A stretch of 64,000 nt of DNA from Arachis hypogaea (Eukaryota > Streptophyta > Magnoliopsida > Fabales > Fabaceae), in assembly GCF_003086295.3 (NCBI RefSeq), contig NC_092052.1:15096346-15160345 (forward strand). The letters are read 5' to 3'. Of the stretch, positions 54,911 to 63,920 are shown piece by piece. The notes beneath the pieces were generated by a model, which saw only the letters and a list, made by a program, of their open reading frames with translations, searched no databases and had not been told where the DNA came from. A program made the position numbers and the translations under genes. Each line of letters opens with the position of its first letter. Within the stretch, counting starts at the first letter, position 1.

Positions 54911-55950
54911 AGATGGCGAAGAAGAATGCTCAGGAATCTTACCAGAGAGTCCAGGAGGCCAAAGCAAGGTCTCGAGCCAGAACTGGTGGCTCCAAGGCGG
55001 TTATCTCTCCTCCTCCTCCTCCTCCTCCTCGGAACGTTGGGACTCCTTCCCAGCCCATTGTGATTTCTTCTTCAGCTTTCTCTCAGCCGCCCCCCTCCGC
55101 CCGACCTTCTCCTGAGCCCGAGAGGAGGAAGCACAAGACTTTAGAGTCTGGCTCTTCTTTTGAGGGTGAGGTTAAGGCGGATGACCTTGCATTCGCTCGA
55201 AAGTACATCTATCCCCATGCTCATATGAGGATGGATGATGTATCTGTTCGGAATCACCTTACCACTTTGGTTGAGGAGAGTCTCAGGGCAGCGGGTGTTT
55301 GTGGTAAACTCTTAGATATTTTTGAGAAGGCTCCTCTCAGCTCTCTGGGTTCAACCTCGAAGGTTAAGGAGCTGGAAGGAAGGCTTCTTATATATCAAGA
55401 GCATGAGAGGGGGTTGAAGGAGGAGGTCGCCTAGCTGAGGGGGGAGAGAGATGGCCTTCGGGAGAGGGAGAGGAAGTTGCAAGCCCAATGCAACATGGAG
55501 GTGGGTTTGAGGAAAACAGCGCAGGACAGCTACCAAAGTTTATTTGAAGATCTTGTGTCTGTGAAGAATGATTTGCTGAATTCTCGCAAGGCATATACCG
55601 AGTTGGAGGACTCTATTGCTGAGGCTGCCGAGGAGGCTTGGAGGATCTTTAAGGAACAAGTTGGAGTCATTGCTCCTGACTTGGATCTTTCTCCTTTGGA
55701 TCCTAACAAAGTTGTCCTTGACGGTGCCATAGTTGATCCCCTTGCTCCCATGATCGTTTCCGAGTCAGAACTGAAGACTCGGGGGCAGAGGATCATTGAG
55801 TCCCCTCCTCACTCAAAGGACGCTCCGAGTTCTTCAGCAATTCCTCCGACTTCCTCTTCGTCTCCAATGGATGCCTCTCTCCCTGGTCCTGGTGGCGCTC
55901 TTCCTGACTCTGGTGGTGGTGATCCGTCTACTCCCATTTCGAAAAAGTAA
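54911..55950 (+). pseudogene. Antisense-gene exon 2, coiled-coil C-terminal part with a premature TAG
   Basis: Continues the exon 1 frame: EMAKKNAQESYQRVQEAKA, a proline run (seven Pro), a Ser/Pro-rich linker with a basic PERRKHK, then FARKYIYPHAHMRMDDVSVR and a predicted coiled coil (SKVKELEGRLLIYQEHERGL onward). A TAG at 55432-55434 falls after LKEEVA, where a Gln (CAG) is likely; beyond it the same frame stays open from 55435 to the stop at 55948-55950 with VSVKNDLLNSRKAYTELEDS, WRIFKEQVGVIAPDLDLSPL and a Ser/Pro/Gly-rich tail. The same order of pieces is seen in the fragment at 13594-14634. With the TAG the protein would be about 430 residues; without it about 600. Confidence 0.8.
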
Positions 55951-56807
55951 TTTGTTGGCTATTTGGGGACCCGGCCTATGGGTTCCCCCCTTTTTTAAAC
56001 TTTTATTTGTGTTTGGTGGTGTTTGAACAATTTGCTTCTGGCCTTATAAGGCCGTAAACAAAATATTTAAAATATCTTTTTTTAATAAGGGTTTAAGTTA
56101 AAAATAAATACCCCTTCTTGGGTAAGGGTTTAATGTTGATAATAAATACCCTTTTATGGATAAGGGTTTAAGTTACCTTATGCGTGCATGCTTTTTGATA
56201 GTGATTTTTCAAACTCTCTTTGATCTTTTCTGAAAAACCTTTTCTTTGGCTTGTCTGTTTTTCTGGACCTTTTTGTTTTAAGAATTTTTAGGACAGCTTT
56301 CTAACCTTTTCCTGGGTTTTTTCGATCTCTTTTGTTTATTCCTCGTACTCAATTTTGTTTTATTGAGTTCTTATGACTTAGGCTACTTTTGTGATTCATT
56401 TTTGTTTTACTCGGTTTCCTATCTCGACTTATGAGTCGGAATGTTTTCGAGTTTATCATGATCAACCTCTGTAACCTCTTTACACCGACTTGTACCTCGT
56501 CGTTTTATCCTGACGACCATCTAGGTCGGTTCATGGGATTTTCACGTTTTGTCGAGCTTAAGTCGGCACGTTTCGTCGAAAGAAAGAGAAAACAAAGAAG
56601 GAATTTATAAGAGATATTTGTAGGATGAAAAAGATCTTTATTAATTGGGGAGGTACCTTATTGCTACTAAGGGTTTTTGACAATCTATTTCCCTTAGCCT
56701 CTACTATGATGCCTTGTTAAAAACCCTTCTCCAGAAAAAACCCTTTGATTTTTGGGAAAAAAATCATGAAGTTGGGAAAAGAGTACATCAGGGAGTAGAG
56801 TTCGCTT
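55951..56807. other. Spacer between antisense gene and pol
   Basis: Convergent 3' region of both transcription units. On the plus strand AATAAATACCCC and AATAAATACCC (about 56106, 56141) could serve as polyadenylation signals for the antisense gene. No coding frame. Confidence 0.6.
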
Positions 56808-58574
56808 TTAACTATAGTACCTTTTCATATTACAAGCATGCCACGACCTTGATAACTCGGTTCCGTTCAGGTCGGTTACTTTATAATAACCTTTTCCTAA
56901 GACCTCATTGACTTTGTATGGTCCCTTCCAATTTGCAGCGAGTTTTCCTTCCCCTGATTTGTTGACTCCAATGTCGTTTCTGATCAAGACCAAGTCGTTC
57001 GGGGCGAATGCTCTTCGAATGACTTTTTTGTTGTACCTTGTGGTCATCCTTTGCTTCAACGCTGCTTCTCTTATCTGGGCTTCTTCTCGGACTTCGGGGA
57101 GCAAGTCGAGCTCCTCTTTGTGTCCCTGTATGTTTCCGATCTCGTCATGGAGAATTACTCTTGGGCTTTGTTCGTTGACTTCTATAGGTATCATGGCTTC
57201 TACGCCATAGACTAGTCGGAAGGGCGTTTCTCCAGTGGCGGACTGGGGGGTTGTCCTGTAAGCCCATAGCACTTGTGGGAGCTCTTTGGCCCAGGCTCCT
57301 TTTGCATCTTGTAATCTTTTCTTCAATCCTGCCAGTATGACTTTGTTGGCTGCCTCGGCTTGCCCATTGGCTTGCGGGTGCTCCACCAAGGTGAACTGGT
57401 GTTTGATTTTCATACTGGCTACTAGGCTTCTAAAGGTAGAGTCGGTGAACTGAGTTTCATTGTCTGTAGTAATGGAATAGGGTATCCCATATCTTGTGAT
57501 GATATTTTTGTAGAGGAACCTCCGACTTCTTTGTGCGGTGATGGTGGCCCATGGTTCTGCTTCTATCCATTTTGTGAAGTAATCTATTCCCACGATCAGG
57601 TATTTGACTTGTCCTAGCGCCTAGGAAAAAGGACCTAACAAATCCATTCCCCATTTCGCAAAGGGCCATGGAGAAGTTATGCTGATGAGCTCCTCCGGGG
57701 GAGCCACGTGGAAATTTGCATGCATTTGGCATGGTTGACACCTTTTCACAAATTCGGTCGCATCTTTCTGCAAGGTCGGCCAGTAGAAGCCAGCTCGGAT
57801 CACTTTCCTGGCTAATGACCTTGCTCCGAGATGATTTCCGCAGATCCCACTATGGACTTCCTCCAATACCTCGGTGGTTTTTGAGGTCGGTACGCACTTT
57901 AACAATGGTGTTGATATCCCCCTCCTGTAGAGAATATTTTTCACCAAGGTGTAGTGTTGTGCTTCCCTCCGGATTTTCTTAGCCTCTTTTTCCTCTTTTG
58001 GGAGGATGTCAAATTTCATGTATTCGAGCAAGGGGTTCATCCATCCGAGGCTTAATCCGACTACCTCCAGGACCTCTTGTTTGTCTTTCTCTTTTACTAC
58101 GGAAGGTTCCTGGAGAGTTTCCTGGATCAGGCTTCTGTTATTCCCTCTTGGCTTGGTACTTGCTAACTTGGATAGGGCGTCTGCTCTGCTATTTAGATCC
58201 CGAGTTATGTGTTTGACCTCGGTTTCTGCAAAGTGCCCAAGGTGTTCCAGAGTTTTTTCCAAGTACCTCTTCATATTTGGGTCCTTTGCCTGATACTCTC
58301 CACTTATCTGGGGGGTCACCACTTGCGAGTCGCTATATATCATCACCTTTGTAGCACTGACTTCTTTCGCCAGCTTCAATCCAGCAATCAAGGCTTCATA
58401 CTCTGCCTGATTATTTGAAGCTGGGAATTCAAATTTGAGGGAAACCTCTATCTGGGTTCCTCTTTCATCCACCAATATTATGCCTGCGCCGCTTCCTGTT
58501 TTGTTTGAGGATCCATCTACATAGAGTTCCCATGTAGTTGGTTTTTTCTTCTTGGTCTCCTGCGTATTCTGCAA
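56808..58574 (-). pseudogene. Tat-like pol: archaeal-type RNase H and integrase
   Basis: Two open frames separated by one TAG (57621-57623). The first (57621-58574) begins with the second RNase H: WELYVDGSSNKTGSGAGIIL, NNQAEYEALIAGL, IYSDSQVV and SRADALSKLA supply the acidic active-site residues. It is followed by the integrase zinc finger (EVHSGICGNHLG, RCQPCQ) and the first catalytic Asp in WGMDLLGPF. The TAG follows GPFS where Gln is usual. The second frame (to 56808) holds IDYFTKWIEAE, the second Asp in TTDNETQF, the Glu in HPQANGQAEAANK and a GPY-type C-terminal module (NWKGPYKV). No chromodomain follows. All three DDE residues are present, so only the stop blocks this part. Confidence 0.92.
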
Positions 58575-59697
58575 TGAAGTCGGTGAGGCACTGGGCTTTA
58601 ATCACCATCCGAGTTTCATACTTCAAGTCAAACTCGGAGAGTTCTATTGCCCATTGAACCATTCTCCCTGCAACATCCGTCTTTTGGAGGATTTGCTTCA
58701 TGGATTGGTTCGTGCGGACTCTTATTGTGTGAGCTTGAAAGTAAGGTCGTAGCTTTCGTGAGGCTACTACTAAGGAGTAGGCAAACTTCTCTAGTTTGTG
58801 GTACCTTAGCTCAGGACCTTGTAGAACTTTACTGATGAAATATACTGGGTGCTGACCGGCCTCGTCTTCTCTTATCAGGGCCGATGAGACGGCCTTGTCT
58901 GCTACAGATAAGTATAGGACGAGGTCTTCTCCAGCTATAGGTCGGGTCAGGATAGGAGGTTGGCTCAGGAATCTTTTGAACTCCTAGAACGTCTCCTCGC
59001 ATTCAGGAGTCCATTCGAACTGACATCCCTTTCTCAATAAGGAGAACATTGGAAGGGATTTTAGTGCTGATCCTGCCAAAAATCTGGAGAGGGCTGCAAG
59101 TCGGCCATTCAGTTGTTGGACCTCTCTTAAACAAGTCGGGCTTTTCATCTCCAGGATAGCTCTACACTTATCGGGATTTGCTTCGATCCCTCTTTGTGTC
59201 AGCATAAACCCTAGAAATTTTCCTGCCTCTACCGCGAAGGCACACTTTGTGGGATTTAATCTCATCCCGTGTAACCTTATGGTGTCAAAGACTCGTGAGA
59301 GATCTGACAAGAGGTCGACTTCTTTTTCGGTTTTCACCAGCATGTCGTCGACGTATACTTCCATTAGGCTTCCAAGGTGAGAGGCGAACACCTTATTCAT
59401 CAACCTCTGGTATGTGGCTCCTGCATTTTTCAATCCAAATGGCATGACCACGTAGCAGAAGTTAGCTCTGGGCGTGATGAATGACGTCTTCTCCTGGTCT
59501 GGCTCATACATCGGGATTTGGTTATACCCCGAGTAGGCGTCCATGAACGACAAGTATTGATACCCCGAGCTGGAGTCTACTAGGGTGTCAATACTTGGGC
59601 AGTGGATAAGGGTCCTTGGGACAGGCCTTATTTAAGTCGGTATAGTCGACACACATTCTCCATTTGCCATTTTGTTTTTTGACTAGCACTACATTGG
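58465..59697 (-). pseudogene. Tat-like pol: reverse transcriptase and first RNase H
   Basis: Reverse transcriptase core in the frame 58984-59553: SFMDAYSGYNQIPM, VMPFGLKNAGATYQRLMNKV and the catalytic YVDD in MEVYVDDMLVKT (residues 67-70 of that frame), then PTKCAFAV and GRLAALSRFLAGS. A TAG at 58984-58986 follows EETF where Gln is usual. RNase H continues in the same frame (ALIRED, HPVYFISKVL-type sequence) into 58465-58701 (VAGRMVQWAIELSEFDLKYE, KAQCLTDFIAEY). Upstream, 59554-59697 carries the LVKK...WRMCVDY and LNKACPKDPYPLP motifs but is thrown out of frame by a one-base loss near 59740 and a one-base gain near 59598. A frame change near 58540 separates RNase H from the next frame. Confidence 0.9.
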
Positions 59698-60810
59698 CTA
59701 GCCATGTTGGGTACTTGACTTCTCTGATGAAACCGGCTCCAGGAGCACCTGTACTTGCTTTTCTACTATCAGGGCTCGTTCTGGGCCGAGCTTGCGTCTT
59801 CTTTGTTGTACAGGTCGGGACCCCGGATAGACCGAAAGCTTGTGGGACATGAGCTCGGGGTCTATCCCAGGCATGTCGGATGCCTTCCAGGCGAAGAGAT
59901 CGGAGTTATCTCTTAGGAGCTTAGTCAACCCTTGTTTTAGGGTTTCCCCTAGGTTGGCTCCTATGTGAGTATTTTTCCCTTCCTCTTCGCCTACCTGTAT
60001 CTCCTCGGTTTTTCCTCCCGGCTGTGGTCGCAGCTCTTTTCTGGCCCTTGCACCTCCGAGCTCTATTATGTGGACTTCTCGGCCCTTTCTTCTCAGGTTT
60101 AGGCTTTCATTGTAGCATTTCCTTGCCAATTTCTGGTCTCCTTTTACCATTGCTATCCCCGCTGAGGTTAGGAATTTCATACAAAGGTGGGGAGTGGATA
60201 CCACCGCTCCGAGTCGATTGAGGGTAGCTCTGCCGATTAAAGCATTATATGCTGACCTTACATCGATGACTATGAAGTCTATACTCAGAGTTTTTGATTT
60301 TTTCCCTTTTCCAAAAGTGGTGTGGAGGGGCAAAAATCCCAGTGGCTTTATTGGCGTGTCACCTAATCCGTACAAGGTGTCGGGGTAGACTTTTAACTCT
60401 TTTTCATCCAACCCTAGTTTGTCGAAAGCGGGCTTGAAAAGAATGTCCGCTGAGCTTCCTTGGTCAAATAGGGTTCTATGGAGGTGGGCATTTGCTAGGA
60501 TCATAGTTGTTACCACTGGATCGTCGTGTCCATGGATTATTCCTTGCCCATCTTCTTTTGTGAATGAGATGGTAGGGAGGTCGGATGACTCTCCTCTGAC
60601 CTGGTAGACTCTCTTGAGATGCCTTTTGCGAGAGGATTTGGTGAGTCCCCCTCCCGCGAACCCCCCTGAGATCATATGGATATGTCTCTCCGGGGTCTGC
60701 GGTGGTGGGTCTCTTGTATCCATATCATCTCGCTTTCTCTTCCCATGACTGTCCGACCTTTCTATGAGATATCTGTCAAGCCGACCTTCTCTAGCCAGCT
60801 TTTCTATCAC
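59698..60810 (-). pseudogene. Tat-like gag C-terminus and aspartic protease
   Basis: A 370-codon frame. Its first residues (VIEKLAREGRLDRYLIER) are the normal continuation of a Tat gag after the CCHC-like stretch, which in this copy lies just upstream in the same frame (about 60811-60880; CEYHKIYGHSTNDC). The protease follows: HRTLFDQGSSADILFKPAFD carries the active-site Asp in a D-Q-G-S context, typical of this group rather than D-T/S-G, then YNALIGRATLNRLGAV and AIMVKG-like sequence. The end (ELMSHKLSV, PVQQRRRKLGPERALIVEKQ) leads to the reverse transcriptase but is shifted by a one-base deletion near 59740, so the frame stops at 59698. The listed start codon is GTG; entry is probably by frameshift from gag. 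Confidence 0.88.
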
Positions 60811-62033
60811 ATTTTTAAGGTCGTAGCAGTCGTTTGTGGAGTGACCATATATTTTATGGTACTCACAGTAGTCGCTGCGGCTCCCCCCTTTTTTATTTTT
60901 AATGGGTCTGGGGGTGGCAGCCTTTCAGTATTACAAATCTCTCTATATACATCCACTATAGAGACCTTTAGAGGAGTATAAGAGTGATATTTCCTTGTTC
61001 TATTGAGACCGAGTTCTTCCTTCTTCTTGGTTTCCCTCTCCCTCTCTTTTGTTGCGGGAGGGTGCCCGGGTTGCCAACTTAGGTCTCTCAGCTTAGCATT
61101 TTCCTCCATGTTGATGTACTTTTCGGCTCTTTCCTGTACATCACTTAGGGAGGTGGGCTGTCTTTTAGATATGGAGTGTGAAAAGGGACCTTCTCTAAGC
61201 CCATTGACTAACCCCATTATGACTGCCTCAGTGGGCAAGTCTTGGATTTCTAGACATGCTTTATTGAACCTTTCCATGTAGGCTCGTAAGGATTCTCCGA
61301 CCTCCTGCTTTATTCCCAGGAGGCTTGGCGCATGTTTTACCTTGTCCTTTTGGATGGAGAACCTCATCAAGAATTTCCTTGAGAGGTCTTCAAAACTGGT
61401 TACTGACCTCGGGGGGAGGCTGTCGAACCATTTCATCGCTGCTTTCGACAAGGTTGTCGGGAAAGTTTTGCATCGCGTAGCATCAGAAGCATCAGCCAGA
61501 TACATTCGACTTTTAAAGTTGCTTAGGTGATGCTTTGGATCTGTGGTTCCATCATAGAGGTCCATATCGGGGCTTTTAAAGTTTCTTGGAACCTTTGCCC
61601 TCATTATGTCCTCACTAAAAGGATCTTCCCCTCCCATGGGCGACCCTTCTCTATCGTCGCGGGAGTTCCGACCTTTGAGGGAGGATTCTAACTTTAAGAG
61701 TTTTTTCTCTAACTCTTTTCGTCGATCCATCTCCTCTCTTAGGTGCCTTTCTATCTCCCTTTGTCGCTCCCGTTCCTGTTCTAGTTGTTCCAAGCGACTT
61801 TGGTGAACATGAACTAATCCCATAAGTTCAGTTGCGTGGGACTGTCCGTCCTTCTCCGATTCACGGCCTTCAGAGGAATTTACCTTCGGGATTTTGACTC
61901 CGGAGGTACCCTCTCTGTGTTGGTCGTTGGTTTCCTGGCGGAGGGTTAAGTCCGCGTCGTTATTTCCGGTATCCAGATTCTCTTGTTCGGAATCTGTTTC
62001 TACATGACCCTCCTCAGGGGATCTGTCCGCCAT
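60807..62033 (-). CDS. Tat-like gag
   Basis: The frame is open from 62072, but its first codons translate the primer-binding site; the first ATG (62033) gives MADRSPEEGHVETDSEQ. The protein has an acidic N-terminus, a charged coiled coil (SRLEQLEQERERQREIERHL), and a Retrotrans_gag core (FKSRMYLADASDATRCKTFP, AMKWFDSLPPRSVTSFEDLS, RKFLMRFSIQKDKVKHA, SLRAYMERFNKACLEI). The zero frame leaves the family sequence at an A6G6 run (60883-60894) and ends at 60807, so the CCHC-like region is encoded in the -1 frame. That run contains AAAAAAG in the right phase for -1 slippage. It is either a one-base indel or a programmed site. Confidence 0.88.
   Translation of the reverse strand: MADRSPEEGHVETDSEQENLDTGNNDADLTLRQETNDQHREGTSGVKIPKVNSSEGRESEKDGQSHATELMGLVHVHQSRLEQLEQERERQREIERHLREEMDRRKELEKKLLKLESSLKGRNSRDDREGSPMGGEDPFSEDIMRAKVPRNFKSPDMDLYDGTTDPKHHLSNFKSRMYLADASDATRCKTFPTTLSKAAMKWFDSLPPRSVTSFEDLSRKFLMRFSIQKDKVKHAPSLLGIKQEVGESLRAYMERFNKACLEIQDLPTEAVIMGLVNGLREGPFSHSISKRQPTSLSDVQERAEKYINMEENAKLRDLSWQPGHPPATKERERETKKKEELGLNRTRKYHSYTPLKVSIVDVYREICNTERLPPPDPLKIKKGGAAATTVSTIKYMVTPQTTATTLKM
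60888..60894 (-). promoter_or_regulatory. Candidate -1 frameshift heptamer A AAA AAG
   Basis: On the minus strand the gag codons are ATA AAA AAG GGG GGA; the heptamer A AAA AAG is in the zero-frame phase, and a -1 slip gives GGG GGG AGC, the frame of the CCHC-like region and protease. Confidence 0.35.
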
Positions 62034-62052
62034 CACTGGTTGATCACTCGGG

Positions 62053-62072
62053 TTCCTCGGCAACGGCGCCAA
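62053..62072 (-). promoter_or_regulatory. Primer-binding site, tRNA-Asp type
   Basis: TTGGCGCCGTTGCCGAGG directly after the 5' LTR. TGGCGCCGTTGCCGGG would be complementary to the plant tRNA-Asp 3' end; one mismatch is seen. Confidence 0.8.
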
Positions 62073-62601
62073 TGTTACGATGGGTAACCGGAGATTAATG
62101 GGCTGGACGGTATTGGTTGGCCCAAACGTATGAGAGAGGAGGCCTGCAGGTGGATTGACGATCCACGGGCTCCGTCCGACCTGTTCGTGAGAAGTGAGGG
62201 GGGTGGTACCTGCAAAGACACTCCGATGCCTAAGTCAGCATGGGGTTAAGCAGGTTTAGAATGTATTGGAACTTAGAGATACCTGAGAGATGTCAGTGTA
62301 CTTATAGTGGTGAACTAATAACCACCGTTGAAGTAGTGCCACTTTTTTAGGGTGTTAACCGTCCCTTTATCTTGGGGAGGTTAAGATATGGCTCCTAGAA
62401 GTGGTTAGAGAGATTTTAGGGGCAGTTACTCATTCAAACGAGTGTTTATCTGCCAGCTAACTCTCGTCCCCGACTTCTTTAGAGCAAGTCGTGGTAGGAA
62501 TCGACTTCCTGGGAGGAAGGTGGGTGAAATGCGGGGCTCATCCTTTAGGATTGGGCCTTTTATTTAGATCTGGGCCTTATCATTGGGTCAGGGTATGAAC
62601 A
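62073..62601 (-). repeat. 5' LTR of the Tat-like element
   Basis: 529 bp, 12 differences to the other LTR by eye, all of them transitions. Confidence 0.95.
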
Positions 62602-62949
62602 ATAGTGTAGATGGAAAAGAGAAGAGTAAAAAAAGAATATAAGTGATAATGAGACAACCGCATCAGAAAATTAAAGAAAAGTAAAAACCATGAACAATAA
62701 AAGAGAAAATCAGAAGAAAAAAACAAAAGAGAAACTATTTTTTTTGTACAATTATTAATTTTCAAAAAGACAAAAATATCTCTCTTCAATTCACATAAAA
62801 GGTAACATTTTTTTTAAGCATCTTTATTTTGGAAGTACTTAGAAGAAGCTTAAGTCTGATTTTTTGTAGCTTCACGTTTTCGAGTGCTTCAAACGCTTCA
62901 CATTTCTAGAAATTAGTTATAACTTTATTATTTTTTTTAAATCTTAAAT
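62602..62949. other. Right half of the interrupted ORF copy and AT-rich DNA
   Basis: Starts with the duplicated ATAGT and continues the small ORF interrupted at 52978; its frame ends after KRI. The remainder is A-rich and diverges from the second copy. No other feature. Confidence 0.6.
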
Positions 62950-63082
62950 AGAAAAGAACTCAACAACCAAATAAGTAGAGTGAAATACGAAGAATACTCA
63001 ATGATTACGAAATAAGATAAATTTTAACTATCATTTCTAATTAATGATCAACATATATTTTAATTTTTAGCATTGATCTGAG

Positions 63083-63346
63083 ATGGGTAGAGAAAATAGT
63101 ATAGATGGAAAAAATAAGAATAAAAAAAATATAAGTGATAATGAAACAACATCAGAGAATCAGAAGGAAGCAAAAATCGTAAACGGTGAAAAAGAGGATC
63201 AAAAGAAAGATAAAAGAAAAATTGTTTCTCTTGTGCAAAGACAAAAATGGGAATGTCTTAGGTGGGGAAAGTATTTTCTAGTGCTTCAAACACTAAGGAA
63301 AAAGATTCTTGATGGAGGGTCCAGATTACTCCAAGCAAGAAATTGA
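63083..63346 (+). CDS. Small lysine/asparagine-rich ORF, function unknown
   Basis: 87 codons: MGRENSIDGKNKNKKNISDN, a charged middle (EDQKKDKRKIVSLVQRQKWE) and a C-terminus with WGKYFLVLQTLRKKILDGGS. ATG is preceded by an acceptor-like AATTTTTAG (about 63070), so it may be the start of a coding exon. A diverged copy of the same segment, with acceptor and ATG, is the one hit by the Tat-like element at 52979. No domain recognised. It may be a gene fragment amplified with surrounding AT-rich DNA; expression is unknown. Confidence 0.4.
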   Translation: MGRENSIDGKNKNKKNISDNETTSENQKEAKIVNGEKEDQKKDKRKIVSLVQRQKWECLRWGKYFLVLQTLRKKILDGGSRLLQARN

Positions 63347-63380
63347 TAGTATTATCAGATTTGACCAATGATTTAATATA

Positions 63381-63911
63381 GAGTAAAGTATCGTTTTTGT
63401 CCCCAACGTTTGGGGTAAATCCAATTTGTATCCCTAACGTTTAAATCGTCCTATTTGTATCCCTAACGTTTGTAAAAGTGATTCAATGTTATCCTGCCAT
63501 CAATTACACATCATGAGCGCTTTAGTTTGAGTTTTAAAAATCTCTTCTTGAGGTTAGAATACAAATGTCTAGGATAGAATCGATGATCTACTCTGAAAAA
63601 TAGCTCATCAAATGTTGAAACTAATTCCTACAACATTTACATAATTCACTTTTCTAGGGACATAATTGAATCTAAACACAAATAGTGAGTATAATATTAA
63701 AATCGAACACATCCAAGTGAGACCTAATTGAGGATGAATACATCCAAGTGAGAATAATTGAAAAATATAATCTGATTTGTTAGTATAATTGATAGTAGGA
63801 TAACATTGAATCACTTTTATAAACGTTAAGGACACAAATAGGACGATTTAAACGTTAGGGACACAAATAGAACTTACCCCAAACGTTGGGAACAAAAACG
63901 ATACTTTACTC
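63381..63911. mobile_element. MULE-type MITE, 531 bp
   Basis: Terminal inverted repeats of about 120 bp starting GAGTAAAGTATCGTTTTTGT on both ends, containing repeated CC(C/T)TAACGTTT motifs, flanked by a perfect 9-bp direct repeat TTTAATATA (63372-63380 and 63912-63920). Nine bases is the Mutator-like duplication size. No coding capacity; the 75-codon minus frame inside is not a gene. Confidence 0.9.
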
Positions 63912-63920
63912 TTTAATATA

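Larger units (their letters stand above)
52979..62601 (-). mobile_element. Structurally complete Tat-lineage Ty3/gypsy LTR retrotransposon, 9.6 kb
   Basis: Two 529-bp LTRs (52979-53507 and 62073-62601), both TGTTACGATGGG ... GGGTATGAACA on the plus strand, with a perfect 5-bp target duplication ATAGT (52974-52978, 62602-62606). Internal order on the minus strand: primer site, gag, protease, reverse transcriptase, RNase H, a second archaeal-type RNase H, integrase, then an oppositely oriented gene. The second RNase H and the antisense gene before the 3' LTR are hallmarks of the Tat group (Retand/Grande-like), from general knowledge. No chromodomain is seen. Frameshifts and three TAG codons mean this copy is not autonomous. 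LTRs differ at 12 of 529 positions by eye, about 2.3%. Confidence 0.95.

Noticed and set aside
57716..60981. Numerous plus-strand frames of 60-100 codons opposite pol and gag
   Set aside because: Shadows of the minus-strand polyprotein; unlike the ORF at 54063 they lack promoter, intron or conservation in the second copy.
56808..62072. Fully active retrotransposon
   Set aside because: LTRs, target duplication and primer site are intact, but pol has two TAG codons and several frame changes, so this copy cannot make full-length Pol without help.
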